A model generated the notes under the pieces. The model was not told the DNA's origin, made no database searches, and worked only from the letters and a program-made list of their open reading frames with translations. This document shows positions 7,265-15,600 of a stretch of 18,268 nucleotides of DNA, one piece after another. The stretch lies in the NCBI GenBank assembly GCA_016705325.1, contig JADIYJ010000021.1, positions 1 to 18,268 of the forward strand, read 5' to 3'. The stretch's first letter is position 1, and every line of letters begins with the position of its first letter. Both the position numbers and the translations under genes were made by a program. Source of the DNA: Pseudomonadota bacterium. GTDB lineage: Bacteria; Pseudomonadota; Gammaproteobacteria; Steroidobacterales; Steroidobacteraceae.

Positions 7265-8596
7265 TCAGCGCCCGATCCCTTCGTATGCCCGGAACGCCGA
7301 CGGTTCGAGCACTCGTCGTCCGTCCACGACCAGCGGCGTTGAACCCATTGCCCGCAGCATGTCGGGCAGTTGCTGAAACTCGCTCCAGCGCGTCACGAGC
7401 ACGACGACCGCCGCGCCCTCGAGCACCTCGCGCATGGAACCCGCGAGCTGAACACCGGCCAGGCCCGGGTGATCCGCCGGCCTCGCGATCGGGTCATAGG
7501 CCGACACTACCGCGCCTTCCTGGCGCAGCAGGCGAATGATCGGGAAAGCCGGCGATTCGCGCACATCGTCCGTGTCGGGCTTGAAGGCGATGCCCAGCAC
7601 CGCGACGCGAACCCCCTTGAGGTCCGGTACGTGCTTGTGCACCAGCCGCAGCACCTCTCCCGGCTGGCCCGCGTTGATCTCGAGCACGCTCGCCAGCATC
7701 GACATCGGCAGGCCGTGATCGCGCCCCTGCGCCACCAGTGCCGTCACGTCCTTGGGCAGGCAGCTGCCGCCGAACCCGCAGCCGGCCTCCAGAAAGCTGG
7801 CGATCGCCGCCTTCACGGGCGTGCCGTCGGGCAGGCGCGAGGTGAAATACGTCGAGGCGTGCACACCACGCATGACATCGCGCACGTCCACGTCGCCGAG
7901 CGTCGAGCACAGGCGGCCAAACTCGTTCGCGAAGGAGATCATCGTCGCCAGCGCGGCATTCGAGGCGTACTTGATCATCTCCGCGGTCTTGGTGTTGGTG
8001 CGGATGACTGGCGCGCCGGCGAAGGGCGCGTAGATCGCGGCGAGCAGGTCGCGCGTCTGCTCGTCGATGCCGCCGAGCACGATGCGGTCGGGCCGCATGA
8101 AGTCCTCGATCGCCTGGCCTTCGGTCAGGAACTCCGGATTCATGCCGAGGCCGAAGTCCTTGCCTGCAACCAGGCCCGAACCGGCCTCGAGGGCTTCACG
8201 CACGGCGCCGTCGGTGGTGCCAGGGATCACCGTGCTCTTGACCACAACCGTGTGGCGGCCCGGCTTGCCACGCATGGCCGCGCCAATCTGCTCCGCCGCA
8301 CGCCTGACGTACTGCAGGTCGATCTTGCCGTCCGCGGCGGGCGTGCCGACCGCGATGAAGGTGACGTCGGAGGCCTGCACCGCGCCGGCCAGGTCGGCCG
8401 TGGCCCGCAATTTGCGCCCCACCGTGCGTTGCAGGAGCTCCGGCAGGCCGGCCTCGTGGATCGGCGCGCGGCCCGCGTTGATGGCGTCGACCTTGGTGGG
8501 CTCGAGGTCCACGCAGGTGACGTCGTGGCCGACCTCCGCCAGGCAGGCGCCCGAGACCAGGCCGACGTAGCCCGTGCCAATGATTGAAATGCGCAT
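7265..8596 (-). CDS. ugd: UDP-glucose 6-dehydrogenase
   Basis: The enzyme oxidises UDP-glucose to UDP-glucuronate with two NAD+. An N-terminal Rossmann domain starts at once (ISIIGTGYVGLVSG, 4-17). The central domain has KTAEMIKYASNA (203-214), with the conserved Lys at 209. The nucleophile is Cys279 in GCGFGGSCLPKD, and the C-terminal nucleotide-binding domain has LGIAFKPDTDDVRESP. Length of 443 matches the UDP-glucose/GDP-mannose dehydrogenase family. I see no broken motif. The ATG shares one base with the stop of the preceding decarboxylase-like gene (TGATG), so the two should be co-translated. Together they give UDP-glucose to UDP-glucuronate to a UDP-pentose or 4-keto-pentose. A GDP-mannose or UDP-ManNAc substrate is less likely given the neighbour. 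Confidence 0.93.
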   Translation of the reverse strand: MRISIIGTGYVGLVSGACLAEVGHDVTCVDLEPTKVDAINAGRAPIHEAGLPELLQRTVGRKLRATADLAGAVQASDVTFIAVGTPAADGKIDLQYVRRAAEQIGAAMRGKPGRHTVVVKSTVIPGTTDGAVREALEAGSGLVAGKDFGLGMNPEFLTEGQAIEDFMRPDRIVLGGIDEQTRDLLAAIYAPFAGAPVIRTNTKTAEMIKYASNAALATMISFANEFGRLCSTLGDVDVRDVMRGVHASTYFTSRLPDGTPVKAAIASFLEAGCGFGGSCLPKDVTALVAQGRDHGLPMSMLASVLEINAGQPGEVLRLVHKHVPDLKGVRVAVLGIAFKPDTDDVRESPAFPIIRLLRQEGAVVSAYDPIARPADHPGLAGVQLAGSMREVLEGAAVVVLVTRWSEFQQLPDMLRAMGSTPLVVDGRRVLEPSAFRAYEGIGR

Positions 8597-9723
8597 CAGG
8601 CCGCTGCCGCCGTACGGTTGTGGTGATACCAGACCAGCGAGCGATAGATGCCCTCCTCCACCAGCACCTTGGGCTGATAGTCGAGTTCACGACGCGCCTT
8701 GTCGATGACCGGGCAGCGCCGGTTCGGGTTGTCCACGAGGTAATCCGCCTGCTTGGCCTGTCCGAGCACGACCCGGCCGCGGTAATCGAACAGTTCGGCT
8801 GCCGTCGCGCACACGATGTCCGCCAGCTGCGCCATCGAGATCTCCGGTCGATCGATTCCGACGTTGTAGGGCTCGCCCGGTCGTCCCCTGACCAGGACCT
8901 TGTAATAGCCGGTGATCGCGTCGGCAGCGTAGCAGAAGGTCCGCCTGGGTGAGCCGTCGGATAACATAACGATGTCGCGGCCTTCCAACACGTCGCGGGC
9001 GAAGTCGGGCAGGACGCGGCCATCGGTGATCTTCAGCCCTGGCCCGTAGTTGTTGAACGGCCGCGCCATCTTCACCGGCACGCCGTGCTGACCGGCGAAA
9101 GCGACGCAGAGAGTCTCGCCATAGCGCTTCGACTCGTCGTAGCACGCGCGCGGTCCGGTGCACGAGACGTTGCCGCGATAGGTCTCAGGCGTCGGGATCG
9201 CGTCCAGCGCCGGATCACCGTAGATCTCGCTCGACGAGTAGAACAGGAAGCCGCGCACGGGCCGGCCATGACCCGCCTCCGCGACGCTGTAGTCCAGCAG
9301 GTTGCGCAGGCCGTTGATGTTGGCGTCCATGCACTTGATCGGATGCGCGCGGTAGTAGATCGGCGACGCGATGCCGGCTGCGTGCACGATGTAATCGAAA
9401 TGCGGCATGCGGGCCGGCAGCGGCTGGATCATGTCCTGGCGGACCAGCGTCAGGCCGGACTCGCCACGCAACTGCTCGAGCCAGTCCGGCACGCCCCGCA
9501 TGTAATTGTCATAGACCGTCACGTCGATGGCACCGCGACCCTTGCGGGTGCGGTTCCAGTGCAGGGCCGTCTGCACCAGGTAATAGCCCAGGAAACCGCC
9601 GCCGCCGGTCACCAGCAGGCTGCCGCCTGCCATTTCACCTAGCTCCGACGCGAGGTCGGTGCAGATCGTCTCGAGGTCTTCCGTGAGCAATTGCTCCAGG
9701 CTCAGCAGCGGGCGTCCCATCAC
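8596..9723 (-). CDS. NAD-dependent SDR epimerase/dehydratase, UDP-glucuronate decarboxylase-like
   Basis: This is an extended short-chain dehydrogenase. A 36-residue leader precedes the Rossmann glycine motif LLVTGGGGFLGYYL (36-49). The active site has SSSEIYGD (163-170) with the Ser and Glu typical of decarboxylases and dehydratases, and YDESK (Tyr195, Lys199) within GPRACYDESKR, a signature of the UXS family. NNYGPG and DGSPRRTFCYAADA complete the pattern. UXS enzymes turn UDP-glucuronate into UDP-xylose through a 4-keto intermediate, and the gene is joined to ugd. The alternative is a 4,6-dehydratase-like enzyme acting on CDP-glucose, since no other candidate for that step lies in the window; I consider it less likely. 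The ATGATG start has AGGAGT just upstream, immediately after the PIG-L stop. Confidence 0.85.
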   Translation of the reverse strand: MMGRPLLSLEQLLTEDLETICTDLASELGEMAGGSLLVTGGGGFLGYYLVQTALHWNRTRKGRGAIDVTVYDNYMRGVPDWLEQLRGESGLTLVRQDMIQPLPARMPHFDYIVHAAGIASPIYYRAHPIKCMDANINGLRNLLDYSVAEAGHGRPVRGFLFYSSSEIYGDPALDAIPTPETYRGNVSCTGPRACYDESKRYGETLCVAFAGQHGVPVKMARPFNNYGPGLKITDGRVLPDFARDVLEGRDIVMLSDGSPRRTFCYAADAITGYYKVLVRGRPGEPYNVGIDRPEISMAQLADIVCATAAELFDYRGRVVLGQAKQADYLVDNPNRRCPVIDKARRELDYQPKVLVEEGIYRSLVWYHHNRTAAAA

Positions 9724-9730
9724 GACTCCT

Positions 9731-10384
9731 TCAACACGTTGAAAATATCAGTTTGCGGCCATGGAACGCCTCGGCCAGGCCCGACGGCGAATTGCACTCC
9801 ATGCCACGCAGGCGCAGCTGCGCCTGGAACAGGTCTGGAGTGAACCACGCGCGTTGCCGCTGGCTCGGAAAGCAATCCATCAGCATGCGTACCTTGGCTG
9901 CTGCGGTCGCGGCGGACAATGGCAGGTAGAAATTCGGATGACCGAGATCCCCTTCGTATTTCGGAATCTCGTATTCGAGAATCGAATGCCGGCGATAGGT
10001 GTTCCAGGTGAGTTCGGCCACGACACGGTGGTCCTGGTGCCGGTCCTCGAGGCGGTGAGTCAGGATCAGGTCCGGCGCGGGGCCCTGCTTGACGGACTCG
10101 ATCGCGTCCTTGAGGGCGACGAACTCGGAGGGGAAATAGCTGCCGCGTATGCGCAGGACCTCGACCGAATACGCCGCGTTGCCGTGCACGCGGGCCGCCG
10201 CCGCGCGGGTCTCGGCCTCGCGTTCATCGTCGCCCGAGAACACCACCCAGCGGAAATGCGCCGCGGGCAGCCGCTCCGACAACTCCATGAGGCTGCCGCC
10301 GGCACCGATCTCGATGTCGTCGCAATGCGCGCCGAGGCACAGCACGTGGCGGACGCGGGAGGAATCGAGGAGCAGTGGCAGCAT
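9731..10384 (-). CDS. PIG-L family deacetylase
   Basis: This is a zinc-dependent N-deacetylase of the PIG-L/LmbE type, acting on N-acetylated sugars or related groups. The metal site is visible as GAHCDDIEIGAGG (His20, Asp22, Asp23) and DRHQDHR (His116, Asp118, His119). Length is 217 from the ATG at 10384, usual for the family. A longer open frame extends upstream, but it overlaps the ThDP gene and has no family sequence. The gene lies 40 bases after the ThDP enzyme gene and 7 bases before the decarboxylase-like gene. In this operon it could expose an amine on a nucleotide sugar or lipid-linked sugar, which the FemAB-like or ATP-grasp proteins could then acylate. That coupling is inferred. 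Confidence 0.88.
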   Translation of the reverse strand: MLPLLLDSSRVRHVLCLGAHCDDIEIGAGGSLMELSERLPAAHFRWVVFSGDDEREAETRAAAARVHGNAAYSVEVLRIRGSYFPSEFVALKDAIESVKQGPAPDLILTHRLEDRHQDHRVVAELTWNTYRRHSILEYEIPKYEGDLGHPNFYLPLSAATAAAKVRMLMDCFPSQRQRAWFTPDLFQAQLRLRGMECNSPSGLAEAFHGRKLIFSTC

Positions 10385-10424
10385 GTGTTGGTCTTTGTCG
10401 GGGCGAACAGTGTATCGGGTCGGA

Positions 10425-12116
10425 TCACCGGCGGCGGCGCAGGCGGGCCACCAGGCTGCCGGGCAAAGTGCGCCGCAGTGTCGCCTTGGCGAGTGCGGTG
10501 GCGCGCACCCGGCGGACACCGAAGCTATCCCCGACTGGAACCCGCAGCAGCGTCGGCGCAGGAGCCGCGAGCGCCGTGGCAAGGGCCGCCGGCAGGTCCG
10601 ACCCCGCCTCCGCGTAACGAACACCGGTGGCGGCCGCCAGCGCCTCGAAATCGACGTCCGGCAGGTCGACACCGTGTCCCGTACCAAAAGCCGACTGCTG
10701 GTGCAGACGGATCTGGTTCAGCTTGCCATCGTCGAAGACCATGATTGGCAGGGTGAGACCGAGGTGCGCGGCCGTCGCGAGTTCCATGCCGCTCATCGAC
10801 AGCCCGCCATCGCCCATCAACCCGACGACCGGTCGTTGCGGCAATGCGAGCTTCGCGGCGATCATCGCCGGCAGGCCGAAACCCATCGACTGGAAGTCGC
10901 TCGGAATCAGGAGTCCACCCGGCGACAGTATGGGCAAGTGCCGTCGCGTCATGACCTGGTGCATGCCGGTGTCGGTGACCAGCATGGCCTCGCGGGGCAA
11001 GGCGTCACGCAGCACTGCGAAAAAGCGGGCGGCGGGCATGCCCGCGATCTCGGGTTCGGCGGCACGCGCCACCGGTGTGCTGATGGCCTGCCTCGCGGAC
11101 TGCAGTTCCTGTGTCGACCACTCGGAGCGCCGCAATTCGCACTCTGCAAGCACGTGCAGGAAGGTTTCGACCGGCAGGCAGACGCATGACTCGCCCGGAC
11201 AAGCACGGCCGAGCACTGCAGGGTCGGAGTCCACGTGCAGAGCGGACGCCGGATCGAATTTCAGGTGGTGCCCCGACGTGCCGTTGTGGCCAAGGTGCGC
11301 ACCGAGCACCAGCACCAGGTCGGAGTCGCCGAGCAAGGCATTCACGGCGTCCACAGTGCCGCGATGCGTGTCGAATCCCATCGCCAGCGGATGATCTTCG
11401 GGTACCACGCCGCGTGCCGAGGGGGTGGTCAGCAAGGGTGCCCCCAGTCGCTCGACCAGTGCCTGCAGCGCGGGCGCTGACGCGATACAACCCTGCCCCG
11501 CGAAGATCACCGGGCGACGAGCCGTCGCGACGCGTGCGGTCAACGCCTCGACCTGCCCGGTGGGCACCGCGGCCATGGCGTGCACAACCGAATGCGATCC
11601 CTCCTGCGGCGCGGCTTTGGTCGAGACGCCCAACATTACGACCACCGGCCCGGGTTCGCCCGACGTGGCCAGTGCGTAAGCCTGATGCATTGCTGGGGCG
11701 AGCTCGGCGGCGGCATCGACCCGCAGCACGGCCTTGGCCAGACTGGAGGCCAGGCTCGTCTGCGGAATCGCCTGCAGCGCGAAGCGCGCATCGGGCCCTT
11801 CGTCGCAAGCCGGCACGAGGTAAATCATTGCGGCCGAGTCGAGCCGGGCTTCTGCCAGGCCCGCGAGCGCGTAGGCGAAGCCCGGGCCCGGAATCGTGAG
11901 CAGGACGGCCGGTCGCCCCGCGGCGCGAAAAAACGCGCCGGCCATGAAGCTGGCGGCGAGTTCGTGCGTGGGCACGACGGTGACCAAGCGGCTGCGACGC
12001 AGGGCCTCGAACAGCGGCACGGTCTGCGTGCCGGGCATGCCGAACACGTGGGTGACGCCCAGCGACTCCAGCGCCGCAAACATCGTCACCCCGGCATCGA
12101 CGCTGGTGGTGCTCAA
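10425..12116 (-). CDS. Thiamine-diphosphate-dependent enzyme, acetolactate synthase-like
   Basis: Full-length ThDP enzyme of the ALS/pyruvate-decarboxylase superfamily, 563 residues. The PYR domain has GVTHVFGMPG and PTHELAASFMAG, with the catalytic Glu at about 52. The central domain has PVIFAGQGC. The PP domain has VGLMGDGGLSMSGMELATAA at about 432-451, and FDDGKLNQIR where most relatives have NN. The TTG start at 12116 forms a TTGA overlap with the FemAB stop and has GGAGG 9 bases upstream. The family includes YerE, which adds a two-carbon branch from pyruvate to a CDP-4-keto-deoxy sugar. With rfbF in the same operon, a sugar-branching role is attractive but unproven. No small regulatory subunit or branched-chain amino-acid genes are nearby, which argues against ordinary acetolactate synthase. 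Confidence 0.85.
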   Translation of the reverse strand: MSTTSVDAGVTMFAALESLGVTHVFGMPGTQTVPLFEALRRSRLVTVVPTHELAASFMAGAFFRAAGRPAVLLTIPGPGFAYALAGLAEARLDSAAMIYLVPACDEGPDARFALQAIPQTSLASSLAKAVLRVDAAAELAPAMHQAYALATSGEPGPVVVMLGVSTKAAPQEGSHSVVHAMAAVPTGQVEALTARVATARRPVIFAGQGCIASAPALQALVERLGAPLLTTPSARGVVPEDHPLAMGFDTHRGTVDAVNALLGDSDLVLVLGAHLGHNGTSGHHLKFDPASALHVDSDPAVLGRACPGESCVCLPVETFLHVLAECELRRSEWSTQELQSARQAISTPVARAAEPEIAGMPAARFFAVLRDALPREAMLVTDTGMHQVMTRRHLPILSPGGLLIPSDFQSMGFGLPAMIAAKLALPQRPVVGLMGDGGLSMSGMELATAAHLGLTLPIMVFDDGKLNQIRLHQQSAFGTGHGVDLPDVDFEALAAATGVRYAEAGSDLPAALATALAAPAPTLLRVPVGDSFGVRRVRATALAKATLRRTLPGSLVARLRRRR

Positions 12117-13259
12117 GGGTGTGCGCCTCCACGCGCGCGACGGGCCACCTGCGCCAGGCCATGCTTGATGCGGCCCGCGGACCGCGCGACGGTGCGGCCG
12201 AGCGCATAAAGGGTCTTTGGCCGCGACTTCAGGACCAGTGACATCGTGAGCTGACCGCCCAGCTGGGATTTGAAATGCGTGACGGGATTGAGCGCGGCGT
12301 CCGTGAGATCGTTGCTGCGGTAACCGAGCGCAGCCAGGGTCTCGAAAACACGCCAGCGCAGGAATGCGTGCGCACCCAATTGCAGGAACGCCTGGTCGCC
12401 GGCCGCGGCCACTGTCTCCGAGCTCGCGTTTGGCCCGAGCAGGACCAGCTGCGTCGCGATGGACCTGCCGTCCGGCAATCGGGCGTGGAACAAACGCGCC
12501 AGGCCAGCAGCGTGCAGTTCCGTAAAGTACTGGCGAAATGCCGGCTCGGGCAGGTAGGCGCCGACGCCGCGCCGGCCGAGCGTGCTGACGTGCAGGCGGT
12601 AAAAGGCATCGAAATCCGTGTCGTCCGTGAACTGCAGCTGGTCGCGCGTCGCGCAACGCTTGATCAAGCGGCGGAGGTTGTGTTCGACACGATCCCACTG
12701 CCCGGCAAGCTCGTCGAGCGACACCACGTACGAGTAACTGGGCACGGCCTGCCAGTCGCGCTCCAGAAACGGCCGCGCGTCCGTCACCGTGCCCGCGCTG
12801 CGCAGGTTGACGTAGGCGTATCGAGCCGCCTCGAGCTTCCCGGCGAGTGCGGTCATGGCTGCCACATCGTGCGAGGTCTGGTGCGACGGGTATTTCGTGT
12901 CGTAGCGACGCAGCACCAGGCCGTTGCGATAGAGCAGCCGTCGCGGTGCAACGTACGAGCGCAGGCCCGGAGTCCCGTTCATAGAGGGCGACACCGCCGG
13001 CAAGTTCGCCATTCTGGCTGACAGCCAGAATCCGGAAGCATCCGCCCGCGCCCCGGCACAGCGTAGCCAGGTACTCCCTCTGACTGTAACTGCTGCCATC
13101 GGGCGATCGCTGCAACAGCTCGTGCCACGCCGGGTAGTCGGCGACGGTCAATTCGGAAACTACATCAGCCTCGGTACGCTGCCCGGCCGCTGCTGGGCCG
13201 GGCGGCGTCAAGTGCCGCTGCGTGGCTAGCAGGGTAAAGGGGAAATCCTGGATGACCAT
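12113..13259 (-). CDS. FemAB/GNAT-like acyl- or aminoacyltransferase (BioF2-type domain), frameshifted
   Basis: This resembles the FemAB-related GNAT proteins found in exopolysaccharide and PEP-CTERM loci. The N-terminal half (from MVIQDFPFTLL at 13259) has YSQREYLATLC and FRILAVSQNGELAGGVALYE. The second half, in another frame, has YVVSLDELAGQWD, LRRLIKRC, FYRLHVSTLGRRGVGAYLPE, ARLPDGRSIATQLVLLG and SNDLTDAALNPVTHFKSQLG. Removing one base near 12966-12972 (TCCGGG to TCGGG on the minus strand) joins them into about 381 residues, a typical length. Proteins of this type transfer acyl or aminoacyl groups to amines. The acceptor could be an amino sugar made available by the PIG-L deacetylase. The gene starts 17 bases after the ATP-grasp stop. 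Confidence 0.78.
12126..12130 (-). promoter_or_regulatory. Ribosome-binding site deciding a TTG start for the ThDP enzyme
   Basis: GGAGG inside the last codons of the FemAB-like gene lies 9 bases before the TTG at 12116, which itself overlaps that gene's TGA. This supports TTG over the internal ATG at 12083. Confidence 0.65.
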
Positions 13260-13276
13260 TCCAGCAACCTCGGCCG

Positions 13277-14482
13277 CTAGGCCCTGCCCAGCCGCTTGCG
13301 GAGCGACTGGCCGAGCTGGGTTAGTGCGCCGGAAACCGCCGGCCACGGATCGTCCCAGGCAAACACCGGCTTGTGCGCTGTGAGCCATGCACCCGCGTAG
13401 GTCAGTAGCGATGCGTGCTGCAGACCCTGGCTGCGACGCCAACGGTACTCCTGGGCGTCAAACTGCGGATACACGCAGCGGGCGCCGATCGGGTACGGGG
13501 GTTGCTGCCCCAGCGGCAGGCCCAGCGCATCGGCATACGCCATCTCGCAGACCGGGACACGGCAGTGTTCGGCATAGCCGACGTACCACCACGGCCGTGC
13601 GTTCACTTCGATCAGGTGGAACGTGCCGTCGCGCGGGTCACGCTTGTACTCCGCGCTGAAGATGCCTCGATAACGCAGGTGGCGCAGCAGCGTCTCGAGC
13701 GCGTCCATCGCCGGCTGCACGGTCGCGACCGGCACGCTGGCCATGTAGGTGCTGTTGCCGAAGTCCGGCGGATACATGCGCAAGCGCTGGCGGGCGAAGC
13801 GGGCCTGCACGACGTGCTGCCGGTCCATGAATCCGTCGATGAAGAAATGCCCGGTTGGCGGCCCCGGTATGTATTCCTGCAGGATCACTTCGAAGCCCGC
13901 CGCCTTGACCTCACGAAAGCTGGCCAGCGCCTCGGCGCGCGAATGAACGTGCAGGCCCTTCGCCTTGAAGACCTGCAGGAACAGCGGCGAGGACTTCGGC
14001 TTGAGGAACGCGCTCTCGAAGACGCGGTCGTCGATCGCGGCAAGATCGTCCTCGCGTTCGATCGCGAACGAACGCGGATGCGGCAGGCCCAGCGATTCCA
14101 TGGTCGCCGCCAACCGACCCTTGTCCGTCAGGGTGTAGATGGCCTCGCGCGGCGAGAGGCAGGCAGGGAAGCGGGCCTTGAGGTCGTCCGGCAGCTCCGT
14201 GGCGGCTTCCGTCCAGAAATCGCTGCACGGCAGCAGGAATGCCTTAGGAGTCGGCAACGCCCGCAGGATGGACTCGAGCCGGGCGGCGGTGGGCGCCTTT
14301 GGGTCGAACGCAGCCGGCAGCGGCATGGGACGGTAGTAGCGGGACAGCGTCACCACGTCGCCCGGCTCCGTGTGGGTCCACACCGCGTGACCCAGTCGCG
14401 CAAATGTGCGGACGGCCCCGAGGGCCGTCACCGTCGTGCCGAAAACCAGGACCGGGAGCTGCTCGGAGCCAGAGGCCATCAT
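13277..14482 (-). CDS. ATP-grasp domain protein (carboxylate-amine ligase-like)
   Basis: First gene of the minus-strand operon, 401 residues. The N-terminal part has a Rossmann-like pre-ATP-grasp domain (LPVLVFGTTVTALGAVRTFARLG). The ATP-grasp fold follows, with DKGRLAATMESLGLPHP, AFLKPKSSP, VILQEYIPGPP, FSAEYKRDP and LIEVNARPWW, the last carrying the Glu and Asn that bind metal. Such proteins activate a carboxylate as an acyl phosphate and join it to an amine. Substrates are unknown. The sugar operon context suggests addition of an amino acid or other acid to a glycan precursor. ATG ATG at 14482/14479 are both possible; GGAAA, 7-8 bases upstream, is a weak ribosome site buried in a palindrome. 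The gene is intact. Confidence 0.82.
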   Translation of the reverse strand: MMASGSEQLPVLVFGTTVTALGAVRTFARLGHAVWTHTEPGDVVTLSRYYRPMPLPAAFDPKAPTAARLESILRALPTPKAFLLPCSDFWTEAATELPDDLKARFPACLSPREAIYTLTDKGRLAATMESLGLPHPRSFAIEREDDLAAIDDRVFESAFLKPKSSPLFLQVFKAKGLHVHSRAEALASFREVKAAGFEVILQEYIPGPPTGHFFIDGFMDRQHVVQARFARQRLRMYPPDFGNSTYMASVPVATVQPAMDALETLLRHLRYRGIFSAEYKRDPRDGTFHLIEVNARPWWYVGYAEHCRVPVCEMAYADALGLPLGQQPPYPIGARCVYPQFDAQEYRWRRSQGLQHASLLTYAGAWLTAHKPVFAWDDPWPAVSGALTQLGQSLRKRLGRA

Positions 14483-14488
14483 GAATCG

Positions 14489-14510
14489 TTTCCAACGTTA
14501 ACCTTGGAAA
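14489..14510. promoter_or_regulatory. 22-base near-perfect palindrome before the ATP-grasp operon (operator or RNA hairpin)
   Basis: Half-sites TTTCCAA and TTGGAAA flank a central GTTAAC, with one mismatched pair. It starts 7 bases upstream of the operon's first ATG in the 157-base divergent region shared with the VanZ gene. On the minus strand it is preceded by TAAGAT, a possible -10 element, although no convincing -35 was found. As RNA it would fold into a hairpin that traps the GGAAA ribosome-binding site. Whether a protein operator or an RNA switch is meant cannot be told. Confidence 0.5.
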
Positions 14511-14639
14511 TCTTAACATCGCACCCCCACTCGAACTGCAGGGTGCTTCACATAAGGCCGCGATGACCCACGACGCAGGCGGGCTGGCATATGCTGTGAC
14601 AAACGATCGAAGAACGACCCAACGCGTCGAAGGGAATCC

Positions 14640-15591
14640 GTGTCCAAGCTGCATCTGGTCGCCACCGTCGCGATAATCGGCGTAGTCCTGTTTGCGCAGG
14701 TACCAGGCGAGGAACCCTGGGCGGCTGAGCTGACCAACTTCGGACATGGTTCGGCCTTTGCGGTGCTGACCGTGCTGCTGTTCAGAATTCTGCGTGCGCA
14801 GCCCACATGGAAGCTGCCCATTCTCGCGGAATATGCAGTCGTGGTCGTCATTGCCCTGGCACTTGGCGCGGTCATCGAACTGCTGCAAGGGATGATCGGC
14901 CGCGATCAATCAATCGACGACCTGGCGCGACGCCCAGGCACGCTGGCAGCCGCTGGATTCCTGGCCATGGTGGACCCGAAGCTGCAGGGCCGGGGCAGCC
15001 ACCGAGGCATGCGGCTGGCCGGCCTGTTGCTGGGCCTGGCTGGCACAACGTGCTGCTGTGGCAGCCCATCGTCTCGAGCCTCGCCCACCTGGATCGCAAT
15101 CGCAGCTTTCCGACGCTGGCCGACTTCGGCCGGCCGACCAGCATGCATTTCGTGAACGCGCTTGGCGGGGCGAAGGTCCGCTGGGGGGACTGCCGCCGTC
15201 TTTCGCTGGGGATGCGGGTCAAACGCACGCCCTCCGAGTGGACACAACGGCGCGATCCTGGTGGGGACTGCTGCTGCGCGAGCCACTGCCCGACTGGAGG
15301 CACTATCAACGACTGGCGTTGACGATCGCCAATCCTACCCGGGAGCCGCTGACCCTGGAGCTGCGGGTGCACGACCAGACCGCGAAGGTCGATGCCGCCG
15401 CACCCTTTGCAGCGCGACTCGAGATAGAACCGTTGTCGAGGCGCACCGTCACGGTGCCACTGGACCGCATGACGCCGAACGGCGCCGCTGCGCGCGTGGA
15501 CCTCGCGCACGTGCAGTCATTGATGCTGGCACGCAAGGGTGCCAGCAGAGCCGCAACCGAGTTTTATGTGACCCGCCTGTGGCTCGAATGA
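14640..15591 (+). CDS. VanZ-like membrane protein with C-terminal soluble domain (frameshifted)
   Basis: The N-terminal part is VanZ-like. Its hydrophobic segments are LVATVAIIGVVLFAQV, SAFAVLTVLLFRIL and VVVVIALALGAVIELLQG, and it has the family motif FGHGSAF and the IELLQ...RDQSIDDL region. The GTG start has AAGGGA just upstream. After GLLLGLAG (about 15045) the frame must shift to continue as WHNVLLWQPIVSSLAHLD and FPTLADFG. It shifts again in the G run at about 15180-15185 to continue as THALRVDTTARSWWGLLL through LTIANPTREPLTLELRVHDQ to FYVTRLWLE. Each shift equals one missing base, giving about 317 residues. The last part is a beta-rich, carbohydrate-binding-like domain probably outside the membrane. 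The role in the locus is unknown; vancomycin-type function is not implied. It diverges from the main operon and converges on the deacetylase with a 9-base gap. Confidence 0.75.
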
Positions 15592-15600
15592 CCGCGGCAT

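Noticed and set aside
10425..13442. A 1005-codon minus-strand open frame that looks like one giant protein
   Set aside because: It joins the FemAB N-terminus, a nonsense stretch created by the indel near 12970, and the ThDP enzyme. The FemAB C-terminus is in another frame and ends at 12113, where the ThDP gene has its own start and ribosome site.
14590..14606. Sigma-54-like TGGCA...TGC signal before the VanZ gene
   Set aside because: The GG and GC elements are not at the required spacing, and no other promoter evidence supports it.
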